From an uncultured Blautia sp. (GTDB taxonomy: Bacteria > Bacillota > Clostridia > Lachnospirales > Lachnospiraceae): 8,281 bases of DNA. The notes beneath the pieces are model-generated. The model was not told the DNA's origin. It did no database searches and saw nothing but the letters and a program-made list of their open reading frames with translations. The stretch spans positions 1-8,281 of the forward strand of contig CAKRVL010000103.1 in the NCBI GenBank assembly GCA_934408705.1, written 5' to 3'. This document shows, one piece after another, positions 1-7,141 of the stretch. Within the stretch, counting starts at the first letter, position 1. Each line of letters begins with the position of its first letter. The translations under genes and the position numbers were made by a program.

Positions 1-149
1 GCTTTTAACTCAATCAATAAGGCAACCAAAGTTACCATAATCGGCAGTGGACCCGGCTGTCCGTATGGCCTTAACCCTGAGTGGGTGATCCAAAACAATT
101 GCTTTGAAAAGACTCTGTCTGTTACGCTGCATCTTCGTCTTTCAAAATC
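1..149 (-). ncRNA. Candidate structured RNA or long regulatory leader, 3' part outside window
   Basis: The predicted transcript from the promoter at 184-156 contains no convincing ORF in its first 149 nt but several stems. A 10-bp helix with one bulge pairs 146-137 with 113-103. ACCC/GGGU (86-83 with 77-74) forms a 5-nt-loop hairpin. GGAC/GUCC (62-59 with 52-49) is nested in CCAUA/UAUGG (68-64 with 39-35). GGUAAC/GUUGCC (36-31 with 26-21) closes a UUUG loop and competes with the previous stem for two bases. I do not recognise a named family; a riboswitch, a T-box-like leader or an abundant small RNA are all possible. The stems were found by eye and the structure is a hypothesis. Confidence 0.35.
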
Positions 150-155
150 GGATTT

Positions 156-184
156 ATAATACCATGTCGAAAATAATCTGTCAA
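156..184 (-). promoter_or_regulatory. Near-consensus extended -10 promoter firing leftwards
   Basis: On the minus strand a perfect TTGACA (184-179), an exact 17-bp spacer and TATTAT (161-156) preceded by TGG give an extended -10 sigma-A promoter, the best promoter in the window. The predicted transcription start is near 149. It lies 45 bp after the MATE stop and drives something mostly outside the window. Confidence 0.75.
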
Positions 185-228
185 TAATTATTTTTCCTTT
201 TGTGAGTCCCAAAATTCTTGCTTTTTTC

Positions 229-1590
229 TTATTTTCTATCCAGAATTTTATTAAATCGCCTGAAGAAGGTTGATGTTGTAATGATTGCTGCAAGTATATC
301 GCTGATTGGCTCAGCCAGAAAGACGGCAAATACCTTATTCTGGATAAAAAGGGGCAGGATAAAAATCAGCGGTATTAACAGGATCAGCTTTCTTAAGCAG
401 GCAAGGAGCAGACTGACTTTTGCCTGTCCCAATGCCATAAAGCTCTGCTGACAGGAAACCTGGAATCCAAGGGAAAAAATACCCGCCATATAGATTCTCA
501 GTGCCCATGCAGTGTAAGTGATCAGTTCCGTGTTGTTGGAAAAAATGCCTGCAAAGAGCTTTGGAAACAGAAGCATGATCAGCCAGAAACATCCTGTAAA
601 GATTGTACAGACTGTAAACTGTGTGAAGAATGCTTTTTTAACACGATCCTTATTGCCGGCACCGAAATTATAACTCATAATGGGCTGTCCACCCTGGCAT
701 ATTCCCTGCAGCGGCAAGGTTGCAAGCTGGCTGACACTTGTTATAATAGTCATGGCACCAACGGCAAGGTCACCACCATATCTGGAAAGACTGGAGGTGA
801 AGCTGATGGACAGAATACTTTCCGTGGACAACATGACAAAAGTGGATACTCCCAGTCCAAGACAGGGTAAGATAATGTCTTTTTGTAATTTGAAATTCTC
901 TTTCCGGAGATGGAGAATGGTTTTTTTGCCTGACAGGAAACGAAGAATCCATATGGCGCCCACAGCCTGACTTAAAACTGTAGCGAGTGCAGCACCTCTT
1001 ACTCCCAGGTCAAATACAAATATAAAAATCGGATCCAGAATGATATTGATCATTGCACCGATTACGGTGGTCATCATACTGATTCTGGCAAATCCCTGCG
1101 TGGTGATAAATGGATTCATTCCCATTACGATCAGGACAAAAATACTTCCCAGTATATAGATTCTTGCATATGCTACTCCGTAAGGAAGTGTCTTATCACT
1201 GGCGCCAAACAGTGTCAGAAGCTGTGGGGTGAAAGCAAAAAAGATCACGGTCAATGCTACTGCCATGATAATGAGAAGTGAGAAGCAGTTTCCCAGTATT
1301 TTTTCTGCTGTAGTATTGTCCTTTTTTCCCATGGAAATCGCAGCGCGGGGAGCTCCTCCTGATCCTGCGAGCATGGCAAAAGCATTGATCAGCATAAGAA
1401 TTGGCGTAAACAATCCCACACCAGTTAATGCTGCGGCTCCAACACCGGGAATGTGTCCAATGTAAATACGGTCTACAATGTTGTATAAAAGATTGATAAT
1501 CTGTGCCACAACTGCGGGAATCGCAAGCTGTGCCAAAAGACGTGGAATTTTTTCCGTTTCCATCGCCTGTGTGTTAGATGTACTATTCAT
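229..1590 (-). CDS. MATE family multidrug/Na+ (or H+) antiporter, MepA/DinF-like
   Basis: An integral inner-membrane efflux pump that exchanges cations for drugs or metabolites; the natural substrate cannot be read from the sequence. The 453-residue product has the usual MATE length and about 12 hydrophobic segments in two related halves. Landmarks are the N-terminal KIPRLLAQLAIPAVVAQ helix, VDRIYIGHI (39-47), the loop GSGGAPRAAISMGKKD (77-92), and the matching second-half motif CQGGQPIMSYNFGAGNKDRVKKAF. The ATG at 1590 is chosen because AAGGAG lies 9 nt upstream. An in-frame ATG at 1668 would add 26 Lys/Cys-rich residues without an SD. Between this start and the upstream gene lie about 290 bp of A/T-rich leader with the hairpins described separately. 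No strong terminator follows the stop. Confidence 0.93.
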   Translation of the reverse strand: MNSTSNTQAMETEKIPRLLAQLAIPAVVAQIINLLYNIVDRIYIGHIPGVGAAALTGVGLFTPILMLINAFAMLAGSGGAPRAAISMGKKDNTTAEKILGNCFSLLIIMAVALTVIFFAFTPQLLTLFGASDKTLPYGVAYARIYILGSIFVLIVMGMNPFITTQGFARISMMTTVIGAMINIILDPIFIFVFDLGVRGAALATVLSQAVGAIWILRFLSGKKTILHLRKENFKLQKDIILPCLGLGVSTFVMLSTESILSISFTSSLSRYGGDLAVGAMTIITSVSQLATLPLQGICQGGQPIMSYNFGAGNKDRVKKAFFTQFTVCTIFTGCFWLIMLLFPKLFAGIFSNNTELITYTAWALRIYMAGIFSLGFQVSCQQSFMALGQAKVSLLLACLRKLILLIPLIFILPLFIQNKVFAVFLAEPISDILAAIITTSTFFRRFNKILDRK

Positions 1591-1796
1591 ATCTGTTTTC
1601 TCCTTGTCTTTGCTGATTTTTAGACATTTATATTTTTTACTGTAAATTTTTTTGCATAAACATTCCATTCCGTCTGAAAATAAGAGCTTATCCGATCTGG
1701 CTGAAAGGTATTTGGGTAGTTTTTAATAGATTTCCAATTATTCAATTCATTCAGTTACCTTTTTCTTATCATAAAATTCAAATATGAATTATTATA

Positions 1797-1820
1797 GGGG
1801 GATGTCAATTGACACCCCCC
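1797..1820 (-). terminator. G/C-rich hairpin between the secreted protein gene and the MATE gene, possible terminator
   Basis: A 24-bp near-perfect palindrome: G-run, TGTC, AATT, GACA, C-run. On the minus-strand RNA all ten stem positions pair (one G-U), whereas the plus-strand RNA has an A-C mismatch, so it fits minus transcription better. The downstream sequence UAUAAUAAUU is only partly U-rich, so termination efficiency is uncertain. The centre TGTCAATTGACA is a perfect 12-bp palindrome containing TTGACA on both strands, so it could instead be an operator or a -35 element for the MATE gene. A -10 at the right distance is poor (ATATTT). Confidence 0.5.
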
Positions 1821-1837
1821 TTGTACAGTTTTAACAA

Positions 1838-1875
1838 ATCAGGCAAGGTCTTTACATTGCCCCTATTTACCTGAT
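1838..1875 (-). repeat. Inverted repeat downstream of the secreted protein gene
   Basis: ATCAGG (1875-1870 on the minus strand) can pair with CCTGAT (1843-1838), and GGCAA with TTGCC lies inside it, starting a few bases after the stop at 1883. The following stretch TTTGTTAAAA is only mildly U-rich, so this is at best a weak terminator or a processing hairpin. Confidence 0.35.
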
Positions 1876-1882
1876 ATATAAA

Positions 1883-2488
1883 TTATGAATATTTTATCAG
1901 TTTGCCATTTTTTACATTCAAAATAACCTTATGCTTTTTCTGGGAAGATGAATCCTTTGAATTCATTTCATATAGAATTGTTACTTTATTTCCAGAGATA
2001 GTTATTTTATTTGGCCAGTAATTTCCTGTTTTGCTGATACTTTTCTTCCAGAGAACTTTTCCTTTTGGAGACACTTTATAGATAGTAGTGTCATAATAGC
2101 CGGTTACATAAAGATTATTGTCTTCGTCAAATCTGATAACATGTCCTGCTGGACTGATCGGGGATGAAGTCCATAAACATTTTCCGTCTTTTTTACGCAA
2201 TGCCATGACTTTAGAATTTTCAAAAACATAAACTCTGTTCTTACGGACAACACATTTTGTTTGCGCAAGTTCTGTAGCCGGATATTTCGAGGTTACATAT
2301 TTCCATACTACTTTCTTTTGCTTGTCCAGTCCCCTTACAGTCATAAATTCTTTATCATTTTTGTAAGAGGTTTTTGAAGTGACTGTTGAAGCAGCCCGCT
2401 TTTTGGCCTGAACAGGCATGGTTATTGAAAAAGCCAGTAATAAAAATAATAGTGCTGTTAATATGGTTTTTCTGCTTTTTTTCTTCAT
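1883..2488 (-). CDS. Small secreted PQQ/WD40-like beta-propeller repeat protein
   Basis: This is a 201-residue exported protein of unknown function. The N-terminus has a lysine-rich n-region (MKKKSRK), a hydrophobic core (ILTALLFLLLAFSITM) and a likely signal peptidase site after VQA (residue 28). No lipobox cysteine is seen. The mature part has about four similar units ending in a G/K-x-W strand: KKVVWKY (W62), DGKCLWTS (W106), KGKVLWKK (W147) and a final NGKLIKYS, spaced about 40-45 residues, as in PQQ-like propeller repeats. Four units are too few for a normal single-chain propeller of 6-8 blades, so it may form an open fold, oligomerise, or be a degenerate member. It is very basic. A strong AAAGGAGG site lies 9 nt before the ATG. 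Confidence 0.75.
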   Translation of the reverse strand: MKKKSRKTILTALLFLLLAFSITMPVQAKKRAASTVTSKTSYKNDKEFMTVRGLDKQKKVVWKYVTSKYPATELAQTKCVVRKNRVYVFENSKVMALRKKDGKCLWTSSPISPAGHVIRFDEDNNLYVTGYYDTTIYKVSPKGKVLWKKSISKTGNYWPNKITISGNKVTILYEMNSKDSSSQKKHKVILNVKNGKLIKYS

Positions 2489-2514
2489 AGAAATACACCT
2501 CCTTTTATAAGAAT

Positions 2515-2543
2515 ATCATACTTAATATGAACAAAATATGCAA
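2515..2543 (-). promoter_or_regulatory. Sigma-A-type promoter for the small secreted protein gene
   Basis: On the minus strand TTGCAT (2543-2538) is separated by 17 bp from TATGAT (2520-2515), both close to consensus, in an A/T-rich stretch. The predicted start near 2508 gives a leader of about 20 nt that includes the SD AAAGGAGG (2505-2498). It suggests the gene at 2488 has its own transcript besides any read-through from the GH20 gene. Within the same 105-bp gap there is only a weak AU-rich hairpin after the GH20 stop. Confidence 0.6.
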
Positions 2544-2593
2544 TATAATAAAAGAAAGTATTTCCTATTAAACGTCAATTTTGCCTGGTTTTG

Positions 2594-4480
2594 TTAAATT
2601 GTGTCAACCAAATCGCAGCCACTTATGATCTGACTCCAGCGGTTTTCACGCATGCTTGCGTCTTTTTCAAAATAAGAGAGTCTTTTGGCTTCCAGCTCTT
2701 CCAGGTGAGCTGTTTTTCCATTTAGATAGTGCTCCACTCTTCGTCTGGTACTATTTAATCTGGTGAGCACACCACCAAGTTTTATATCCATCAGTTCATA
2801 ACCGAATGGCTTTGCCTCATTCATCCACAAATCTTCCCTAAGGAGCTTCATACTTTCTAGTTCCTGAATGATTTCCGGAATATCCTGTTCACAGATTTCT
2901 TTTAAAATAATATGATCCTGACTGTCGTAAGCTTTTTTTAGCCGAACTCCAAGGTCTGCTTTTTTTGCCAGAACTGCAGCCAGTTTTTCGTAATATGCAA
3001 ATAAAGGTGCGAATTTTGGTGAGGCAGCTTGGCAATGTTCCATTTTGTCTCTTACAGCTCCATAATATGATTCTGTATTTACACCACTATCTGCCACATC
3101 ATGATCGAAAATTCCAATCATAGGATCCTGGTATAGAAGAAATTTAGAAGGATTATGTGTTTTCTGATTGGTTTTGCCATCTAAAAACAGGGAGTCAAAA
3201 GCTTCCAGTTCCATAAAATCGTCCAGATTTCCGCCGGTACAATTTCTAAATTCCTCTTCCAGTGCCTGGTGATCATATTCCTGATGAAAACCAAGGTGTG
3301 CGAAAAGGACAAGTCCCGGAAGCACTGCATCCACCGGAGTTTCAGCGCCGTTGTCCAACCAGGCTGTACAAAGAATTTCTTTTATCCTGTACTTCTTACA
3401 TGTCTGAAGTGCTGCTTTTGTAGTGGCGAATGTTTTGGAATAATTGGGAGAGATTCCGTTCCAGATCCAGGAACCGCCGGCAAAAATCACATTGTCAGAT
3501 AACTGTTCATGAACATCTAGCAGCTTCTCATAGATTTTTTCATCATCATGGTAATAATCCCAGTATACAAGACCAAGACCTTTTTCAGGTTTTTCCCATG
3601 AAGAACAGTCAGTATGATCCGGAAAATTATAATAGGTACCATTTGTGTTGGCTGTAATATACATATCGCTCCAGATCATAGGCTCCAGATCAAGCTTTTT
3701 ACAAATATCAAGGACGCGTCTGCAATGCTCTTTTATAAGAACGGAGCTTTTTTCGTATCCATTTTCATATAAGTATTCTCCCAGTCCTAAAAGAACGGCT
3801 TCATCCATTCCAAGATGTACACGGCGTGTGGAAAAGGATGCTTTCACAGCCTTAAGGAGACGCTCAATGAAAACGTAGGTTTCTTCTTTTCCCACCATAA
3901 GAATATCAGCAGAGTCCCTGATCTTACTTTTTCCCGGCCATTTCAATGCATTGTGCAGATGTGCCAGAGTCTGGATGCAGGGAACAAGCTCGATTCCAAA
4001 AAGAGACGCATAGGCATCCATTTCCTGAATTTCAGCTTTGGTGTAACGGCCACGGTAAATTCCGAAATAAGGCTCCTCCGGCACTTCATAGGTATCCTCT
4101 GTATAGAGCATGAGTACATTCATTCCAAGCTTTGCTAATGTGCGGATAATGGATTTTACCTTTTCAACTGTAAAAACTGCGTTACGAGAACAATCCAGCA
4201 TAAAGCCGTTTCGCTGAAAATAAACAGTTTCCTTGCATTGATAAGTAGTATCCTTCAGATGATGGAGTGCCTGGTTCAGACCTCTGTAATAATGGGCGGC
4301 CTCCTTACAGGTAATCTGAAGCTGATTTGGAGTTTTGTTTACTATAAGTTGCGGAACTTTATCGTAATTTACCAATATTTCCAAATTTTGTGAAATCTGA
4401 GGAAATTCTTTTAATAATATTTCTGTACCTGCGTTTAGTTTTTCACGCTCTGTTACAGACGGTGAAAAAGAAATCTTCAT
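2594..4480 (-). CDS. GH20 exo-beta-N-acetylhexosaminidase, GH20C-like, intracellular
   Basis: The enzyme is predicted to remove terminal beta-linked GlcNAc or GalNAc from oligosaccharides by substrate-assisted catalysis. Numbered from the ATG at 4480 (628 residues), an N-terminal alpha/beta domain (about 1-85) leads into the TIM barrel. The barrel starts near GFMLDCSRNAVF (92-103) and carries the family motif HLGMDEA, with H222, the substrate-polarising D226 and the acid/base E227. LVPCIQTLAHL, SWIWNG and TAWLDNGAET are further barrel landmarks. About 230 C-terminal residues are largely helical, as in the pneumococcal GH20C architecture. No signal peptide or anchor is seen, so it probably acts on imported glycans in the cytoplasm. 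It begins 33 bp after tenI without a terminator between, so co-transcription with the thiazole genes is likely. The exact substrate cannot be read from the sequence. Confidence 0.9.
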   Translation of the reverse strand: MKISFSPSVTEREKLNAGTEILLKEFPQISQNLEILVNYDKVPQLIVNKTPNQLQITCKEAAHYYRGLNQALHHLKDTTYQCKETVYFQRNGFMLDCSRNAVFTVEKVKSIIRTLAKLGMNVLMLYTEDTYEVPEEPYFGIYRGRYTKAEIQEMDAYASLFGIELVPCIQTLAHLHNALKWPGKSKIRDSADILMVGKEETYVFIERLLKAVKASFSTRRVHLGMDEAVLLGLGEYLYENGYEKSSVLIKEHCRRVLDICKKLDLEPMIWSDMYITANTNGTYYNFPDHTDCSSWEKPEKGLGLVYWDYYHDDEKIYEKLLDVHEQLSDNVIFAGGSWIWNGISPNYSKTFATTKAALQTCKKYRIKEILCTAWLDNGAETPVDAVLPGLVLFAHLGFHQEYDHQALEEEFRNCTGGNLDDFMELEAFDSLFLDGKTNQKTHNPSKFLLYQDPMIGIFDHDVADSGVNTESYYGAVRDKMEHCQAASPKFAPLFAYYEKLAAVLAKKADLGVRLKKAYDSQDHIILKEICEQDIPEIIQELESMKLLREDLWMNEAKPFGYELMDIKLGGVLTRLNSTRRRVEHYLNGKTAHLEELEAKRLSYFEKDASMRENRWSQIISGCDLVDTI

Positions 4481-4489
4481 GGTTTCATT

Positions 4490-4495
4490 CTCCTT
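4490..4495 (-). promoter_or_regulatory. Ribosome binding site deciding the GH20 start
   Basis: AAGGAG with a 9-nt spacer before the ATG at 4480. An in-frame TTG at 4501 would place this SD inside the coding region and has no SD of its own, so the ATG is preferred. Confidence 0.8.
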
Positions 4496-4513
4496 TTGCA
4501 ATTATTTCGGGTT

Positions 4514-5095
4514 TTAATATCGCATAAATCCGGACATCATGCATCCTCCGGCAGCTCCTGCATTAATAACCTGAGCTAATCGTTCCTGATTAATTCCGCC
4601 GATGGCATATACAGGAAGAGGACAGCTGCTGCATATTTCTCTGACAAATCCTACACCTTTTCCCGGAAGTCCCTTCTTACACTCTGTTTCAAAAATAGTT
4701 CCAAGTATGATTTGTGTGGCGCCACCTTTTATTGCTGTTTGCACATCTTCCATGCTGTGACAGGAAACGCTGATTTCCCGGAAATTCTTTTTTAGCGAAG
4801 TTGTTTCTGCTTCTGACAGTGCTTTTAGCACGGGAATGGAAAGGTGAATATTCTTACAGCCGGTTTTTCGGGCAATTTCAAGCTTTGTCTGCAAAAAACA
4901 GGTTACTTTTTCCATCTGACATAACCTTAGGACTTCCCTTGCCAGATTTTCATATTCTTCATCAGTTAAATCCTTTTCCCTGAGGATCAGTGCATGAGGA
5001 TGCAGCTTTGTAACTTTTTCCAGCTGTTTCAGGAAGTCCCCCTGCACAAGGTGGCGGTTAGTGATCACAATGGTATGTTGGTAGCTGTTATACAT
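4514..5095 (-). CDS. tenI: TenI-like thiazole tautomerase (ThiE superfamily)
   Basis: The 193-residue product is a TIM-barrel protein of the thiamine phosphate synthase/TenI superfamily. In B. subtilis TenI converts the ThiG product to its aromatic thiazole carboxylate tautomer. The best evidence is the segment IFETECKKGLPGKG (134-147), which matches TenI (FETDCKKGLEGRG) rather than the PT-x-TK loop of true ThiE, and H113 in the context CHSMED, which lines up with the catalytic His of TenI (SVHSLEE). LREK (38-41) and AIGGI (164-168) are superfamily landmarks. The region where ThiE has its IND motif reads FLQT here, arguing against thiamine phosphate synthase, though automatic annotation would probably say ThiE. 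The start overlaps the thiH stop by 8 bp (ATGTATAA) and shows no clear SD, suggesting translational coupling. Confidence 0.8.
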   Translation of the reverse strand: MYNSYQHTIVITNRHLVQGDFLKQLEKVTKLHPHALILREKDLTDEEYENLAREVLRLCQMEKVTCFLQTKLEIARKTGCKNIHLSIPVLKALSEAETTSLKKNFREISVSCHSMEDVQTAIKGGATQIILGTIFETECKKGLPGKGVGFVREICSSCPLPVYAIGGINQERLAQVINAGAAGGCMMSGFMRY

Positions 5096-6347
5096 AAAGG
5101 TAATCGTTCAGAACCGGCTGCAATCCCTCCTGTTCCATGTCCTGATACATGGATTCAAAGGAACGGGAATCATTAATCTCAAACTGTTCATCTCCCACAT
5201 CAGCATCCTCTGTTCCTTCGTATTTTTCTTCATGATCACCTATACCGGTAGATACTCCTGCGGATACCTTTGTAGCACAGATTTTGGCAATACCATTTCT
5301 GAAGTCTGCACTCTCACGGCTGGATACTGTAATACCGGCGAAAGGAAGGAACATACGGTATGCGCACAATACCTGGCAAAGTTCTTTTTCGCCTACATCA
5401 CGTGGATTGATCTTATCATTATTTACAATAGGACGCAGTCTCGGACAGCTTAAGGAGAGCTCTGCATGAGGATATTTACGATTAATGTAGTAAACGTGAA
5501 GTGCTGTTGCCAATGCATCCTTCCGGAAGTCATCCAGGCCCAGAAGAGCAGAAAAGCCTGCGCCTCTCATACCTCCCATCAATGCTCTCTCCTGAGAATC
5601 AAAGCGATATGGCCAGACACGCTTATGTCCAAGTAAATGCAGAGTCTCATATTTATCTGTATTGTAGGTTTCCTGGAAAACAGTTACATAATCAACGCCA
5701 CATTCATGAAGATATTTATATTCGTCTACATTTACCGGATAAATTTCAATTCCAATATTCTTAAAATATTTCCGGGCAATTTTTACTGCTTCACCAATAT
5801 AGGTGACATCTGAATATGTACGGCTTTCTCCAGTAAGCATCAGGATTTCTTCCATTCCGGTTTTGGCTATAACCTGCATTTCATGTTCGATTTCTTCAAA
5901 ATTCAGCTTCTTTCTGCGAATATTGTTATAACAGTTGAAGCCACAGTAAATGCAGTAATTCTGGCAGTAATTGGCAATATAAAGCGGCGTGAAAATATAT
6001 ACTGTATTTCCAAAATGGTTTTTGGTTATTTCTTCGGCTTTTCTTGCCATTTGTTCCAGATAGGGCGCTGCTGAGGGTGAAAGTAATGCTTTGAAATCTT
6101 CTATAGAACAGGTTTCATGGGAAAGAGCCCGCTCCACATCATTAGCTGTGTAGGAATTGTAGTCATACTCTTCCATAGCTTTTAATACTTTATCTTTGAT
6201 ATCTGATTCGATCACCTGCATTCCGTCCATATATTTCATATGGTCGGCGCGGAAAGAGGGATCCTGTTCCAGACGGTGTTTTCTTTCCAGAGCGGAAGGT
6301 GGGAGCTGATCACTGTCAATAAAATAAACCTGATTTTCTTCATTCAT
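5088..6347 (-). CDS. thiH: ThiH, 2-iminoacetate (dehydroglycine) synthase, radical SAM
   Basis: ThiH cleaves tyrosine with a 5'-deoxyadenosyl radical to give dehydroglycine for ThiG plus p-cresol, and is the anaerobic alternative to the oxidase ThiO. The radical-SAM cluster motif CxxxCxxC is at C128, C132 and C135 (NYCQNYCIYCGF). The stretch NDVERALSHETC through LLSPSAAPYLEQMARKA at about 69-104 aligns well from memory with E. coli ThiH upstream of its cluster. At 419 residues it is about 40 longer than the E. coli protein. The extra length is an N-terminal segment (about residues 1-43, with internal Met at 37, 40 and 43). The ATG at 6347 has an excellent TAGGAGG site with an 8-nt spacer, overlapping the thiG stop, which supports the long form. 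The last 8 bp overlap the next gene. Confidence 0.96.
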   Translation of the reverse strand: MNEENQVYFIDSDQLPPSALERKHRLEQDPSFRADHMKYMDGMQVIESDIKDKVLKAMEEYDYNSYTANDVERALSHETCSIEDFKALLSPSAAPYLEQMARKAEEITKNHFGNTVYIFTPLYIANYCQNYCIYCGFNCYNNIRRKKLNFEEIEHEMQVIAKTGMEEILMLTGESRTYSDVTYIGEAVKIARKYFKNIGIEIYPVNVDEYKYLHECGVDYVTVFQETYNTDKYETLHLLGHKRVWPYRFDSQERALMGGMRGAGFSALLGLDDFRKDALATALHVYYINRKYPHAELSLSCPRLRPIVNNDKINPRDVGEKELCQVLCAYRMFLPFAGITVSSRESADFRNGIAKICATKVSAGVSTGIGDHEEKYEGTEDADVGDEQFEINDSRSFESMYQDMEQEGLQPVLNDYLYV

Positions 6348-6359
6348 GACCCCATCCTC

Positions 6360-7124
6360 CTAACGTAAAAATCCTGTTAACGGATCTGATGCGCTTCCGC
6401 CTCTTGCAAGGACTCTTCCCATTCCGGTGAGATATGCTTTTCTTCCTGCCTGAATTGCCAGCTTAAATGCTTCTGCCATATCCGGTATATTTCCGGCTGT
6501 TGCAATGGCTGTATTTGCCATAATAGCGGCAGCACCCATTTCCATAGCCTCACAGGCCTGGGATGGTTTGCCGATTCCTGCGTCTACAATAACAGGAAGA
6601 TCGATTTCGTCGATCAGTACCTGGATCATGGCTTTTGTTGCCAGACCTTTATTGCTTCCGATAGGGGCAGCCAGAGGCATTACGGCAGCTGCTCCCGCAC
6701 TTTGCAGGTCTCTGGCAACATTTAAGTCCGGATTCATATAAGGCAGGACTACAAAGCCTTCCTTCGCCAGAATTTCGGTTGCTTTTATGGTTTCCTGGTT
6801 ATCCGGGAAAAGATATTTGGCATCACGCATAATTTCTATTTTTACAAAATCACCACATCCCATTGCACGGCTCAGTCTTGCAATGCGGACTGCTTCTTCT
6901 GCATTTCGTGCACCGGAAGTATTGGGAAGCAAAGTAACGCCCTTTGGAATGTAATCCAGAATATTTTCGCTTTCTTTGGTATTTGCACGGCGAAGTGCAA
7001 GGGTAATGATTTCCGCACCGCCCTGCTCTACAGCTGCGTTGATCAGATTAAGATTATATTTTCCTGATCCCAGAATAAATCGACTTTTAAATTCTTTTCC
7101 ACCTAATATCAGTTTGTCATCCAT
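6360..7124 (-). CDS. thiG: ThiG, thiazole synthase
   Basis: ThiG is a (beta/alpha)8-barrel enzyme that joins 1-deoxy-D-xylulose 5-phosphate, dehydroglycine and sulfur from ThiS thiocarboxylate into the thiazole phosphate ring. The 254-residue length is typical. The Schiff-base lysine is K95 in the segment DFVKIEIM, with acidic active-site partners E97 and D181 (VIVDAGIG). Other family landmarks are FILGSGKY near the N-terminus, [18 protein letters not shown] at 65-83, the loop [11 protein letters not shown] at 150-160, and the phosphate-binding AIMANTAIA. The ATG at 7124 has an AAGGAG site 10 nt upstream, and the gap from thiF is 17 bp. Its stop codon TAG is part of the ribosome binding site of thiH. 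Confidence 0.97.
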   Translation of the reverse strand: MDDKLILGGKEFKSRFILGSGKYNLNLINAAVEQGGAEIITLALRRANTKESENILDYIPKGVTLLPNTSGARNAEEAVRIARLSRAMGCGDFVKIEIMRDAKYLFPDNQETIKATEILAKEGFVVLPYMNPDLNVARDLQSAGAAAVMPLAAPIGSNKGLATKAMIQVLIDEIDLPVIVDAGIGKPSQACEAMEMGAAAIMANTAIATAGNIPDMAEAFKLAIQAGRKAYLTGMGRVLARGGSASDPLTGFLR

Positions 7125-7141
7125 TTTAATTTATCTCCTTA

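Noticed and set aside
1..159. Plus-strand frame open from the window edge to a TAA at 157-159 (52 codons), possible C-terminus of a gene
   Set aside because: The residues match no family I recognise, 52 open codons can occur by chance, and a strong minus-strand promoter and leader overlap the end of the frame. A real gene end here cannot be excluded without upstream sequence.
201..228. Terminator directly after the MATE stop
   Set aside because: Only a 5-bp AU-rich stem (TTTTG/CAAAA) without a good U-tract is visible.
218..451. Plus-strand ORF of 77 codons, and other plus-strand ORFs of 60-107 codons throughout
   Set aside because: All lie opposite well-supported minus-strand genes, lack recognisable domains, and are antisense shadows.
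335..592. Minus-strand 85-codon ORF in another frame within the MATE gene
   Set aside because: Fully inside the MATE reading frame, which is well supported; no domain or SD evidence.
1591..1668. Longer MATE start at the ATG at 1668
   Set aside because: No SD before it, and the added Lys/Cys-rich residues are not typical of MATE proteins; the ATG at 1590 has a good SD.
1803..1808. TTGACA as -35 of a MATE promoter on the minus strand
   Set aside because: The hexamer 17-18 bp downstream is ATATTT or TATTTG, a poor -10, and the TATAAT nearby is only 6 bp away; kept only as a remark.
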